A stretch of DNA of 64,000 nucleotides from Prevotella sp. UBA2711 (GCA_002354095.1 DEKX01000030.1:62353-126352); one strand, 5' to 3'. Positions 7,949 through 16,498 are shown, counted from the stretch's first letter. The notes: a model not told the origin generated them from the letters alone. Made by a program: numbers and translations.

Positions 7949-9280
7949 ATGGAAAACAAATCGAATCTCTATCAGTTGGACGGCAAGGTGCCTTTGGCGC
8001 AGGCCATTCCCTTCGGTCTGCAACACGTGCTGGCTATGTTTGTGGCCAACATCACACCTATTATTATATTAGCCAATGTGGTGGGGCTTGACTCTTCTTT
8101 AAGTGGTACGTTGGTTCAGAACTGTATGATTATAGCCGGTATCGGTACCATGATACAGCTTTATCCCATTTGGCGCATCGGTTCGCGACTGCCCATTGTG
8201 ATGGGTATCAGTTTTACGTTCCTCTCTGTGGCGCTCACCATTGGAGCCACGCAGGGAATGGGTGTACTGATGGGGGCTGTGATTATAGGCGGTATCATCG
8301 AGGGGCTGTTGGGCCTCTGTGCCAAGTATTGGATCAAACTCATTCCGCATATCGTAGCAGCCACGGTGGTGACGGCTATCGGCTTTTCGCTGTTGCCTAT
8401 CGGTGCCAATTCGTTTGCCGGCGGACAGGGTGCTGCTGATTTCGGTGCTGCCAACAACTGGATAGTAGGCACGTTCACCTTGCTCGTCTGTCTGGGCTTC
8501 CAGGTTTTTGCCAAGGGATTCCTGCGCTCGCTATCTGTGTTGATAGGACTGATATTGGGCTATATCTTTGCCATCTTCATGGGCATGGTCGATTTCTCCG
8601 GCCTTCACAATGTAGGCTTCATAGCCCTGCCTCATTTCATGCCCTTCAAACCAGAATTCGAATGGGGTGCCATCATTTCGATTTTCGCCATCTATCTGGT
8701 ATCGGCTACAGAGACTATCGGTGATACGAGTGCGTTGTGCGAGAGTGCTCTGAACCGTCAGCCCCATAAGCAGGATTTGGGCAACAGTATCACGTGCGAC
8801 GGTTTCGTGAGCAGCATTTCCGGTCTCTTCGGTTGTACGCCTATCACCTCGTTCAGTCAGAACGTAGGTCTGGCAGCCATGTCGGGTGTCATCAACCGCT
8901 TTGCCATTGGCACGGGTGCCTGCATCATGATTCTGGGCGGACTGTTTCCTGCTATTGGTTTCCTGCTGACCACCATTCCTCAAGCCGTACTGGGCGGATG
9001 CACCATCATGATGTTCGGCTCGATTATTTATGCTGGTTTCCGCATGATGTCGCGCTGCGGTTTCAGCGATCGCAACATGATTATCGTAGCCCTGTCGCTG
9101 AGCATAGGCTTAGGTTTCACCCAGGCAACGGGTATGTTCAAGATATTCCCCCCTATCATCCAGTCGGTCTTTGCTGAGAATTGTGTGGCAGTAGTCTTCC
9201 TATTGGCAGTCATTCTGAATCTGATATTGCCCAATAAGGACGGTAGCGAGAATCCTAAGAAGATAGTGACTGGTGAGTGA
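7949..9280 (+). CDS. NCS2-family uracil-xanthine permease
   Basis: 443 residues with about 14 hydrophobic segments, in the inner membrane. NCS2 features include the ATETIGDTSALCE signature of the substrate-binding TM8 region and a later segment GLFGCTPITSFSQNVGL (the NVG motif). The second gene of the xpt operon is the usual place for a xanthine importer, so xanthine is the best guess; uric acid or guanine cannot be excluded. Its 3' end overlaps the radical SAM start by 8 bp. Confidence 0.93.
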   Translation: MENKSNLYQLDGKVPLAQAIPFGLQHVLAMFVANITPIIILANVVGLDSSLSGTLVQNCMIIAGIGTMIQLYPIWRIGSRLPIVMGISFTFLSVALTIGATQGMGVLMGAVIIGGIIEGLLGLCAKYWIKLIPHIVAATVVTAIGFSLLPIGANSFAGGQGAADFGAANNWIVGTFTLLVCLGFQVFAKGFLRSLSVLIGLILGYIFAIFMGMVDFSGLHNVGFIALPHFMPFKPEFEWGAIISIFAIYLVSATETIGDTSALCESALNRQPHKQDLGNSITCDGFVSSISGLFGCTPITSFSQNVGLAAMSGVINRFAIGTGACIMILGGLFPAIGFLLTTIPQAVLGGCTIMMFGSIIYAGFRMMSRCGFSDRNMIIVALSLSIGLGFTQATGMFKIFPPIIQSVFAENCVAVVFLLAVILNLILPNKDGSENPKKIVTGE

Positions 9281-10349
9281 ACTGGGTCTTCGCAAGCGCA
9301 TAGCCTTGGAAGCGGCCACGCTGATGAGCCGTAACATACGCAAGGAACACCCCCTCAGACAGTTGTTCTGGGAGTGCACCCTGCGTTGCAACGTGAGTTG
9401 CCGGCATTGTGGCAGCGACTGTCGCAAGCTCTCTGAAGTGAAGGATATGCCTCGCGAAGACTTCTTCCGTGTGTTGGACAGCATTGCCCGTAAATGCGAT
9501 CCCCACAAGGTGTTTGTGACCATTACAGGCGGTGAGCCCTTGTTGCGTGACGACCTGGAAGTGTGTGGGCGCGAGATTTTCGAGCGTGGATTCCCTTGGG
9601 GCTTGGTGACCAACGGCTTAGCTTTGACGCCTGCGCGTTTCGAGTCGTTGCGCAAGGCTGGTATGCACAGCATCACGGTCAGCATGGATGGCCTGGAGGA
9701 GAATCATAACTGGATGCGTCGCCACCCACAGAGTTTCCAGATGGTCGATCAGGCTATCGACCTCATGGTGGCTCATCCCCAAATAGCCTCCGATGTGGTC
9801 ACCTGCGTCAACCAGCGCAATTACGACCAACTGCCTGCCCTGCGCGACTATCTCGTCAGTAAGGGCATGGGCTATTGGCGCATCTATTCCATCTTCCCCG
9901 TGGGGCGTGCAGCCAAAGACCCCACGATGCAAATCAGCAACGAGCAGTATCGGGGCATGCTCGATTTTATCCGACAGACCCGACAGGAGGGGCGCATCAA
10001 TGCCTCCTATGGCTGTGAAGGTTTCCTGGGGCGCTACGAGGGCGAGGTGCGCGATATGTTCTTTGATTGTCAGGCGGGTGTGACGGTAGGCTCGGTCATG
10101 GCAGACGGCTCCATAGCTGCCTGTGCCAGTATTCGGGCAGATTATAATCAGGGTAACATCTATCAAGACGATTTCATGGATGTCTGGGAGCATCGCTATC
10201 TCCCCTATCGGAATCGCGACTGGATGCGCAAGGACGATTGCAAAGATTGCCGCTATTGGCGTTTCTGTCGTGGCAACGGTATGCACCTGCGCGATGGCGA
10301 AGGAAAACTGATTCTCTGTCATTTGCAGCGTATTTCAGAAAAAAAGTAG
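9273..10349 (+). CDS. Radical SAM/SPASM protein (TIGR04133-like)
   Basis: 358 residues from a GTG at 9273 that overlaps the end of the permease gene. The radical SAM cluster motif CxxxCxxC is Cys39, Cys43 and Cys46 (CNVSCRHC), followed by the GGEPL motif. The C-terminal part has a SPASM-like set of cysteines: ACAS, CKDCRYWRFCRG, and a last LCHL. SPASM enzymes typically modify peptides or prepare enzyme radicals. The overall look recalls the Bacteroidetes family in which a small lipoprotein is the partner (TIGR04133/04134), but no such small lipoprotein sits beside it here. Translational coupling to a xanthine permease is unusual. The substrate is unknown. Confidence 0.85.
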   Translation: MSELGLRKRIALEAATLMSRNIRKEHPLRQLFWECTLRCNVSCRHCGSDCRKLSEVKDMPREDFFRVLDSIARKCDPHKVFVTITGGEPLLRDDLEVCGREIFERGFPWGLVTNGLALTPARFESLRKAGMHSITVSMDGLEENHNWMRRHPQSFQMVDQAIDLMVAHPQIASDVVTCVNQRNYDQLPALRDYLVSKGMGYWRIYSIFPVGRAAKDPTMQISNEQYRGMLDFIRQTRQEGRINASYGCEGFLGRYEGEVRDMFFDCQAGVTVGSVMADGSIAACASIRADYNQGNIYQDDFMDVWEHRYLPYRNRDWMRKDDCKDCRYWRFCRGNGMHLRDGEGKLILCHLQRISEKK

Positions 10350-10357
10350 TACCTTTG
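10350..10357 (+). promoter_or_regulatory. -7 promoter element for the EamA gene
   Basis: TACCTTTGCAG directly after the stop codon of the radical SAM gene and 34 bases before the ATG of the transporter. Confidence 0.6.
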
Positions 10358-10391
10358 CAGCCGAATTGGAAACTAGACACAGGTAAAGACA

Positions 10392-11309
10392 ATGAATTTT
10401 ATAGGTGAACTGATATCGATTGGTGTGGCTTTCTCATGGACGGCAACAGCACTCTTGAGCGAATTTGGCAGTAAGCGGATGGGCAATCTGACGCTCAACG
10501 TGATGCGTATGGCATTGGCATTGCTGTTTTCGGTCGTCCTCTTCTGGATTGTCTTAGGCACCCCTCTGCCCACGGGCATTTCTGCAGAGGCCTGCGGATG
10601 GATGCTGCTGTCAGGACTCGTGGGCTACGTCATTGGCGACTTCTGTCTGTTCCAGTGCTATATCATCATCGGTTCGCGCTACGGACAGCTCTTCATGACA
10701 CTGGCTCCACTGGCTGCTGCACTGATGGCTTGGGCGACATTGGGCGAACGGATGACTGCCATGAGCATCGTCGCCATGCTCGTTACACTGGCTGGTATCA
10801 GTATTTCCGTATTAGGACGCGGCGAGCATCATCGCGTATCTCTGAAACTGCCCCTCAGTGGCGTACTCTTTGCCATCGGTGCAGCCGTCTGTCAGGGTGT
10901 CGGACTGGTGCTAAGCAAGATAGGTATGAACCATTACGATGCCACCCAGATGCCTGCATGGATGATTCCCTTTAGTGCCAACTTCCTGCGTTGCATAGCC
11001 GGCATCGTCGGTTTCACGCTGCTGCTCTATTGGCGCAAAGGTTTCAAGCCCCTTCGCGAAGCCCTGCACGACGGCAAGGGACTCACCATAGCCACAGCCA
11101 CCACCATTTTCGGCCCCTTCGTAGGAGTAGGCTTTTCGTTAATGGCAGTCCAATACACCGATGCTGGCATTGCCTCCACGCTGATGGCGCTCACGCCCAT
11201 CATCATCATCCTACCCTCGCGCTGGCTGTTCCGCCAGCCCATCACGTGGCGCACCGTTGCAGGTGCCGTCATCTCCGTCATCGGTGTCAGCCTTTTCTTT
11301 TTAGAGTAA
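10392..11309 (+). CDS. EamA/DMT-family membrane transporter
   Basis: 305 residues made of two five-helix halves, as in the drug/metabolite transporter superfamily (RhaT/YdcZ/EamA type). The first half includes WMLLSGLVGYVIGDFCLFQCY, and the second ends with the usual LMALTPIIIILPSRWLFRQ and a short GVSLFFLE tail. These proteins export amino acids or small metabolites across the inner membrane; the substrate is not visible from sequence. It has its own promoter and stands alone, followed by the decayed transposon region. Confidence 0.9.
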   Translation: MNFIGELISIGVAFSWTATALLSEFGSKRMGNLTLNVMRMALALLFSVVLFWIVLGTPLPTGISAEACGWMLLSGLVGYVIGDFCLFQCYIIIGSRYGQLFMTLAPLAAALMAWATLGERMTAMSIVAMLVTLAGISISVLGRGEHHRVSLKLPLSGVLFAIGAAVCQGVGLVLSKIGMNHYDATQMPAWMIPFSANFLRCIAGIVGFTLLLYWRKGFKPLREALHDGKGLTIATATTIFGPFVGVGFSLMAVQYTDAGIASTLMALTPIIIILPSRWLFRQPITWRTVAGAVISVIGVSLFFLE

Positions 11310-11409
11310 CCAAAATTCCCCGCCATGAGAATATTTATTGTGATATTAATTATGCAGGGAGATGCCTCGGTTTTCTCCCTATGATGCCATATTGTAGCCA
11401 TGCTCAAGG

Positions 11410-11464
11410 GTATGGTATGTGTATGGCATGTGTATGGTATGTGTATGGCATGTGTATGGCATCT
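11410..11464 (+). repeat. 11-bp tandem repeat, five units
   Basis: GTATGGTATGT / GTATGGCATGT / GTATGGTATGT / GTATGGCATGT / GTATGGCATCT: five exactly phased 11-bp units with T/C alternation at one position. Confidence 0.9.
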
Positions 11465-11774
11465 ACCTGCCTGAAGCGACTCTAAAGCGATGCAAAAATA
11501 TGTGTAATAGGTCGAGAATTTTCTGTTTTTCTTGCATTGTGGTTGTTTTGTGTGGCGTTGCAATCTCTGATCTATTGCTACTCTTTGAATAATCCCGTAA
11601 CTGATGACCGTTATTCGGGCCAGTTGCCTGAATCCAGCTCCCTGATCGCATAACCCTTTTATGATTTTGTTTCGTTGTTTCTTTTCTAATTTCTGGACGG
11701 ATCAGAGAACCTTCCCCTAATCCATCGTCGAGCACATTCCCGAACTTCAACTCATCTGTCAGCGGCAACACATG

Positions 11775-12092
11775 GACGCTGACCTTTACAAGAATCGTTG
11801 ACAGATAGAACTGTTCTTCAAGTGGCTCAAGCAGCACCTCAAGATCAAGAAATTCTGGGGTACAACTAAGAATGCTGTCAGAATACAGATTTACGCTGCC
11901 ATCTGTACCTACTGCCTCGTTGCTATCGTACAGCATGATATGCGACTGGATAGAAGCACCTATGAGGTACTGCAAATCCTCAGCATGTCACTCACTGACA
12001 CAACGCATCTGAGAGATCTCTTCGACAAAACTATATTCAAAAATGACAAAGACCGAAGCGGTTCAAGTGAACCTAATTTATTTAATTTTTAA
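11775..12092 (+). pseudogene. Decayed IS4-family transposase, C-terminal part
   Basis: Translating from 11775 gives DADLYKNR, then a TGA at 11799-11801 where the family has Trp, then QIELFFKWLKQHL and about 90 more residues ending SEPNLFNF, stop at 12092. YKNRWQIELFFKW is the conserved region around the catalytic Glu of IS4-type DDE transposases, and the C-terminus reads normally. Further upstream the frame breaks up: a stretch around 11725-11765 resembles the preceding strand in another frame, and no N-terminus is recognisable. The element is therefore dead: W-to-stop, at least one frameshift, and loss of the 5' half. A short GTCCA...TGGAC inverted repeat just after the stop (12097-12114) may belong to the right end. 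Confidence 0.85.
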
Positions 12093-12406
12093 ACTCGTCC
12101 ATTTTTAGTGGACACTAGTGGTTTCTTTAGATTGTTTTAAAACTGTTTTATTAATAAACCGCTGAAAAGTAGAAAATAATGTGGAAACGACCAAGCATTT
12201 CGGCAAAAAAGTTTCCGAAAATGCAGTTTTATTCAGCAATCACATATTTGGGGGATATCCGTTATAGTTATAACATACCACATCCAGCAGCCCAAATTCT
12301 TCTGTATTGGTATGTTCATAAACTTGAAACCCGAAATTCTAAACTTCGAAACATCGATAAATCACTCATAATATTGTTATTTGTTTGCTAGTAATGGTTT
12401 AACCAA

Positions 12407-12433
12407 TAAGTGCCCGCCTTCCGGGGGCACTTA
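12407..12433. repeat. Inverted repeat downstream of the lipoprotein gene
   Basis: TAAGTGCCC (12407-12415) pairs perfectly with GGGCACTTA (12425-12433) around a 9-base loop. No T-run follows on either strand, so its role as a terminator for the minus-strand gene ending at 12489 is only possible. Confidence 0.5.
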
Positions 12434-12488
12434 CTATGTTTATGCAAGATCACACTAAGGTCAGCCCCTACTGGATCATAATTATCAT

Positions 12489-13244
12489 CTACTCCAAATA
12501 ACTAACGCGTCTCCAACTATGACCAAGAAGGTATTTACACCCCACATTCGAAGGTTTGCCCTTAGAAGGAACCCTCTCATTACAGAGTGTACACTCCCAT
12601 AGAGAAAGTCTATTAGCTTGTTGTTCTTGAGTTATACGAGCTTGTTCTCGAGCAGCAAGCGTCCCAGTTGGAACTACATTATATTGTTCTAACTCTACCT
12701 CGCTCTTGCTTATTAAATTGCCATCATAATCGTATAATTCATCTGTGCGAGTTCCGTCTCCATATCTATCTGTATCTAAATTGTAGCACATTAATTGTTT
12801 TTTGCCATTATCAGCTTTACAGACATTGGCCTCCAATAGTTGTTTGAATGAGCGCGTCTTTAAATTATATAATAGAACACAACCATGATCATAGAGTGTT
12901 GGGGTATTGTCAAAAGAAGTCCCATATTCCATATATACTATAGCTATATTTTCTGAACCTGCTCCGATGGCAACAGGCTTACCCAAGTATTGCTCAACTT
13001 CAGGTACTATTATTTCTTCCCTATTCTCAGTATCTAAATTGTAGCAATAAAACACATCGTTTCTTACCTCTTTGTAGTATACTAAATGTTCAACATCATT
13101 TTCAACTTGAACCAAAAATTCGCATGAATCTGGCAAATTGCGAATGAATTCTGTTGATAACTTCTGATAGTCTTTTTTACATGAGGTCAATACTAATGCG
13201 GCAAAACCACATAAAATAAAGAATAAAGATCTTTTGTAATTCAT
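12489..13244 (-). CDS. Lipoprotein of unknown function
   Basis: 251 residues from the ATG at 13244; an upstream in-frame TTG at 13271 is rejected because it lies at the stop of the preceding gene. A signal peptide with lipobox LTSC (Cys near residue 21) followed by KKD predicts a lipid-anchored envelope protein. The middle has repeated patterns resembling a beta-propeller or beta-rich fold (YNLDTENRE, YNLKTRSF, YNLDTDRYG), and the C-terminus is Cys-containing (LWECTLCNER, GCKYLLGHSW), like a small metal-binding knuckle. AT-rich codon use differs from the core genes. It lies 23 bases downstream of the MORN-like gene on the same strand, probably in one operon. Confidence 0.75.
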   Translation of the reverse strand: MNYKRSLFFILCGFAALVLTSCKKDYQKLSTEFIRNLPDSCEFLVQVENDVEHLVYYKEVRNDVFYCYNLDTENREEIIVPEVEQYLGKPVAIGAGSENIAIVYMEYGTSFDNTPTLYDHGCVLLYNLKTRSFKQLLEANVCKADNGKKQLMCYNLDTDRYGDGTRTDELYDYDGNLISKSEVELEQYNVVPTGTLAAREQARITQEQQANRLSLWECTLCNERVPSKGKPSNVGCKYLLGHSWRRVSYLE

Positions 13245-13267
13245 ATTTTCTTGTTTTATGATTTGTA

Positions 13268-14590
13268 TCAATATATTGCTATTTCTGGTCCTTTCCTATC
13301 TGGAGACATATTTCTTTTCTTCAACCAAGTAGTATGAGGACTCAACACTATACTATTAACAACCTTATAAAAGGAATCTTTAACTCCCCAACTACCTTGA
13401 GCTTTTTCACCTGTTTCGTAATTAACGACTCGTGAAGATGAAAGTTTCCCGTTTTCATATGTTTCGTAATGCATATATGGGGCATTTTTTCTCTTATAGG
13501 TAGCAGTGCCCACAACTTCACTATTGTCATCAAACTCAATATTTATATACCCTCCACCTTGTCCATCCCAGATATTAGTATATTTCCCGATAATATGACC
13601 ATGATTAAAAGTAATTTTGTAGTTTAGTTCTTTATATTGTGAATCCGAAGAACTAACTACTCCATGCAAATATCCATTTTCATCAAAATTGAATACTTGA
13701 GTGTGTACGGATTTAACTGACCCGTTATATTTGTAGGTCCAAACCCATTTACCTATTCGAACATCATCTTTATACTGCCCTTCAGATGTGATGACATAGT
13801 CATTTCCCCCCAAAACTTCTTTATAAAAATATTTTCCGTCGTATACTCTTTCGCCGTCAGGCATTTCTTTGTATGAATATTCAGCATAACCATCGTCAAA
13901 CTTCCCTGAGTATTTTTGATGAGGCAGGACTGCTAACATTTCCTTTTCTTTCTTCTTTTTTAATGCTTCTTCATATTCAGGATTATCTTCTTCTACAGTT
14001 TCTATTACAATATAATCCTTCAGGGAATCTTCTGGAATGTTTGGATTATTTTTCAATACACTGTTAAATTCGGCCATAGTTTGCTTGTCCTTCAATTTAC
14101 GGAGACATGTATTAAATATTTGATTACTTTTCAATAATTCATTTGCTACGTTTTTTGTATTCATTTTAATAATCTGACCAAGTTCTGGTGTAACTTTTCC
14201 TTTTCGTGTTTTTTCAATCAACTTGTCTAATCTGCTTTGATAATCATCCCCTTCTCCTTGTAAAACTGAATGAGTTAACTTATTATCATAGTTAATAATA
14301 GCGAGTGCAAATTTAATCATTACACTTTCTTCTTCCTTATTCCTGTGTAATTTATCACTTAGACTAGCTCCAAGATTACCTTTTAATCTTTGCTTTTTTT
14401 CATACCAAGAATTCAAGCTACTTAAGCTGTCTTGAAATTTGGTTAGATTCTTTATTTCATCACTAAACTTTTGAAAATCAAACACAACATACTCAACATT
14501 TAGTTTAGGAGCTATGTTTCCTAAATCTGTTTGTCCAAATGATAACAAATGGAGGTTTAATAATACTAACAAAATAGATAACTTTTTCAT
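13268..14590 (-). CDS. Secreted protein with MORN/YwqK-like repeats
   Basis: 440 residues from the ATG at 14590 (an upstream in-frame start is less likely because MKK begins a clear signal peptide, about residues 1-19, ending SFG-Q). The N-terminal half (about 30-210) is helical and charged, with KKKKEKE near residue 212. The C-terminal half carries repeats of the form GxYKDDxRxGKWxWTY, NGYLHGVV and YENGKLSS, which resemble MORN_2 / YwqK-type repeats. These fold as beta-hairpin ladders, and the family has no single function. It is in an AT-rich operon with the lipoprotein below it and the P-loop protein above it. Confidence 0.7.
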   Translation of the reverse strand: MKKLSILLVLLNLHLLSFGQTDLGNIAPKLNVEYVVFDFQKFSDEIKNLTKFQDSLSSLNSWYEKKQRLKGNLGASLSDKLHRNKEEESVMIKFALAIINYDNKLTHSVLQGEGDDYQSRLDKLIEKTRKGKVTPELGQIIKMNTKNVANELLKSNQIFNTCLRKLKDKQTMAEFNSVLKNNPNIPEDSLKDYIVIETVEEDNPEYEEALKKKKEKEMLAVLPHQKYSGKFDDGYAEYSYKEMPDGERVYDGKYFYKEVLGGNDYVITSEGQYKDDVRIGKWVWTYKYNGSVKSVHTQVFNFDENGYLHGVVSSSDSQYKELNYKITFNHGHIIGKYTNIWDGQGGGYINIEFDDNSEVVGTATYKRKNAPYMHYETYENGKLSSSRVVNYETGEKAQGSWGVKDSFYKVVNSIVLSPHTTWLKKRNMSPDRKGPEIAIY

Positions 14591-14638
14591 ATTCTTTCGT
14601 CTTATGTTATTGAACAATGCTTACTCTTTGTTTACATT

Positions 14639-15073
14639 CTAATACAAATACACTGAGAGGATTGCCTTAATTATAAACTCTGCGTTCAATTCATGCATAT
14701 CAAGAACTAATGGATGGTTACCATTATATTCGTATAAAGGTGAGATCCAATAAATTTCATAGTTGTATTTAGAAACAATCTGAGTTACTGCATCACATGT
14801 TGCTCCTTTGCTTCTTGAAGTGCATACAATTACCTCACATTCATCATCAGCTAATTGATTTAAATAATTGAGATGTCCAGAATCAGGATCTCCAAGACTT
14901 AAAAGACCTACCTTATGATTTCTAAATATAATTTCTTTGCAAATATCATTTTCATCTAACAATACTTTTACAAGTTTTACTCCATAAGATTGTAAAATCT
15001 CATCAACCCACCTAATAGAGGATGTCTTCCCTGTGTTAGCAGGACCATACAAACAAATAATAAATTTCTTCAT
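14639..15073 (-). CDS. Small P-loop NTPase of unknown function
   Basis: 144 residues from the ATG at 15073. The open frame continues 32 codons upstream, but that part reads through a hairpin of the structured leader and is not taken as coding. The Walker A motif YGPANTGKTS (about 8-17) is clear. A possible Walker B or switch segment is GLLSLGDPDSG near residue 56, and VIVCTSRSKG near 80 looks like a nucleotide-dependent strand plus loop. The size and order (P-loop at the extreme N-terminus, about 140 residues) resemble small kinases or zeta-toxin-like NTPases, but I do not recognise the family. It is the first gene of the AT-rich operon and is preceded by a 286-base leader with strong hairpins. 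Confidence 0.7.
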   Translation of the reverse strand: MKKFIICLYGPANTGKTSSIRWVDEILQSYGVKLVKVLLDENDICKEIIFRNHKVGLLSLGDPDSGHLNYLNQLADDECEVIVCTSRSKGATCDAVTQIVSKYNYEIYWISPLYEYNGNHPLVLDMHELNAEFIIKAILSVYLY

Positions 15074-15359
15074 ATCCAATTTATTGATAACAATATACAC
15101 ATGAAAAGAGCGAGAACCTATTTCTGGCCAACTTGTCAGTGTAGGCTCTCGCATTGCCCGAATCACCAATTTAGCAGAAACGATCCACGCCCTATACAGG
15201 GACGTGAACTATCATTTCGCTGTTTATTGAATGATTCAGTTTCAATTTGCGAGATTTACACTAATCAAATCAACAGCGTGACGTTCAAATCACTTTGTCT
15301 TCCCTCAATGTCTTGTGGTTCCTTAGACGAAGACAACCCATCTTTGGAGTTCCACGTTG
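15074..15359 (-). ncRNA. Candidate structured leader RNA, copy A
   Basis: Between the promoter (15360-15367) and the P-loop gene lies a 286-base leader. On the minus strand it contains GAAACT (15243-15238), TTCACG (15208-15203) opening a hairpin (arms 15203-15206/15198-15201 with 15186-15193, loop ATAC read on plus, one bulged base), GGTGATTC (15167-15160), and a last hairpin with 11-base arms 15110-15120 and 15142-15152 (one mismatch). The same motifs at nearly the same spacing occur in the leader of the C10 protease gene (39805-40044). Confidence 0.55.
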
Positions 15360-15367
15360 CAAATCTA
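15360..15367 (-). promoter_or_regulatory. -7 promoter element for the leader and P-loop gene
   Basis: The minus strand reads TAGATTTGCA, matching TAnnTTTG. Confidence 0.5.
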
Positions 15368-15687
15368 CGAAAAAAAATATTAACTAACAAACTTTTTAGG
15401 AAGAAATGTAGTGTCAATGGATCTTTTTTGAAAAGTTCATTTTCTCATCATTATAATATTTTATTATTCATATAAATATAATAATGTGATGTGAATAATG
15501 TGTATAACTATGATAATAATATTAAAAAAAGGGAACCGTCCCCTGATCCATAGAGTCAGACACAATCGTCACAAGCAAGGGCTAAATCTGACACTCGAAA
15601 AATTATCTGCGGATTTTAGGAGATAGTCATTTTTACAGGTGAAAATCGCAGACAAAATGCGAGAAAGCATTGCCACCTTCCTCGCAT
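15368..15687. other. AT-rich intergenic stretch without a gene
   Basis: 320 bases, very AT-rich to about 15530. At 15531-15543 GGGAACCGTCCCC (minus strand GGGGACGGTTCCC, followed on that strand by a T-run) is a partial palindrome after which base composition rises. Such GGGGACGG palindromes are often fragments of REP-like or IS ends. An open frame on the plus strand (from 15101) reads through the structured leader and is not credible. Confidence 0.5.
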
Positions 15688-16095
15688 TCATTTATTTTGC
15701 AATAACGTTTTTACTGAGCCGATGAAACTAATGGCTTTAGGAAGATATTCATCTATCATTGCTTTATCGCAATAGACAAAGTCATCGTAATCACCACTAT
15801 GCCGTATTTCAAATAAGCGGCTGAATGTTTTTCCTTGTTCTATGGGAAGCAAACCTTTAGATACGAAATGCATGCCGAGCATCGTTTTAACGCCCGCATG
15901 CGAAGACGTTGTAATGCCATAAGCAACCATTAAAGCAGATGCTGCATAAAAACATGCATAATATAATCGATTAGCAGCTGCATTGAAATGAGATTCTTTT
16001 GCCAATAGCATTGATTCCTCTATTGTCTCTTCAGCTCTTTCAAGGCGATATCGTACGAGATCTTTCCTACTTTGTTCGTCTAATGTTTCTTTCAT
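15688..16095 (-). CDS. HEPN-domain protein (toxin of HEPN/MNT pair)
   Basis: 135 residues, all helical. HEPN features: RYRLERAEETIEES at the start, NRLYYACFYAASALM in the second helix, and EIRHSGDYDDF in the last third. HEPN proteins paired with MNT nucleotidyltransferases are RNases or putative RNases whose activity the MNT partner blocks, in some systems by adding AMP to the toxin. The start codon overlaps the MNT stop by ATGA, the typical order for this pair. The classical RX4-6HXY motif of HepT is not obvious, so biochemical similarity to HepT is uncertain. Confidence 0.88.
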   Translation of the reverse strand: MKETLDEQSRKDLVRYRLERAEETIEESMLLAKESHFNAAANRLYYACFYAASALMVAYGITTSSHAGVKTMLGMHFVSKGLLPIEQGKTFSRLFEIRHSGDYDDFVYCDKAMIDEYLPKAISFIGSVKTLLQNK

Positions 16096-16406
16096 AGTCT
16101 GATTCCTTCGTTCATGACGTTAACGTAAAAGGGTGTCTTGAAAGGACGGTTGTCCCATTGCTTGCGTAGCATAATCATAGGACTGATAGGAATGCCTGAG
16201 CTTAACTCAATATCGTATAGAGCTCCTGAAATATCGGACTCTTTATGTAAATCACGCTTCTCGCCTTCAAGCAGGATAAGCAAATCAATATCACTATCGG
16301 GACGAGCATCGCCCCGTGCTTCAGAACCATACAATATGGTGGTTGCCGTTGGTTCTGTTTCCATCATCTTCTGCTTGATTTGCTTAATTATTTCAGGTCG
16401 TCGCAT
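16092..16406 (-). CDS. MNT-domain nucleotidyltransferase (antitoxin of HEPN/MNT pair)
   Basis: 104 residues from the ATG at 16406; a longer frame to 16499 crosses the promoter and is not used. The minimal nucleotidyltransferase motif is intact: GSEARGDARPDSDIDLLIL, with both metal-binding Asp of DxD. The short size and adjacency to HEPN define an MNT antitoxin. The paralogue at 39240-39554 has exactly the same length and shares the motif word for word. The promoter TATCTTTG sits at 16433-16440 within a 53-bp block repeated at the second locus. Confidence 0.9.
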   Translation of the reverse strand: MRRPEIIKQIKQKMMETEPTATTILYGSEARGDARPDSDIDLLILLEGEKRDLHKESDISGALYDIELSSGIPISPMIMLRKQWDNRPFKTPFYVNVMNEGIRL

Positions 16407-16420
16407 AACAACTATTTTTT

Positions 16421-16473
16421 TCGCTCCGTTGGCAAAGATAGAAAGAAATTCTGAATCTACAAAGAAAATGGAA
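16421..16473 (-). repeat. 53-bp promoter block, copy 1
   Basis: On the minus strand this block is 50/53 identical to 39764-39816 and includes the -7 box. A third, partial copy is at 39012-39047. The -7 box of the U32 gene lies just outside it on the other strand. Confidence 0.85.
16433..16440 (-). promoter_or_regulatory. -7 promoter element for the MNT-HEPN pair
   Basis: The minus strand reads TATCTTTGCC, 26 bases before the MNT ATG. Confidence 0.65.
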
Positions 16474-16482
16474 ATAATTTTG

Positions 16483-16490
16483 TACCTTTG
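16483..16490 (+). promoter_or_regulatory. -7 promoter element for the U32 gene
   Basis: TACCTTTGCACC, only 8 bases before the ATG at 16499, so the mRNA should be leaderless or nearly so. Confidence 0.7.
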
Positions 16491-16498
16491 CACCCACA

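Larger units (their letters stand above)
11310..12488. other. Gene-poor stretch with a transposon remnant
   Basis: Nearly 1.2 kb without an intact gene. It holds an 11-bp tandem repeat (11410-11464), a decayed IS4-type transposase (to 12092), AT-rich sequence with a loose 8-bp repetition (CGAAACTT/CGAAACAT near 12335-12355), and an inverted repeat at 12407-12433. The open frames crossing it on the minus strand look like shadows of the dead transposase. Confidence 0.7.

Noticed and set aside
11463..11975. Minus-strand frame of 170 codons
   Set aside because: It runs antisense over the decayed transposase and shows no protein features.
15074..15169. N-terminal extension of the P-loop protein
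   Set aside because: The 32 extra codons read through a strong hairpin; the Walker A motif is at the usual place when starting at 15073.
15101..15475. Plus-strand frame of 124 codons
   Set aside because: It lies opposite the structured leader and the promoter of the P-loop gene and has no start signal.
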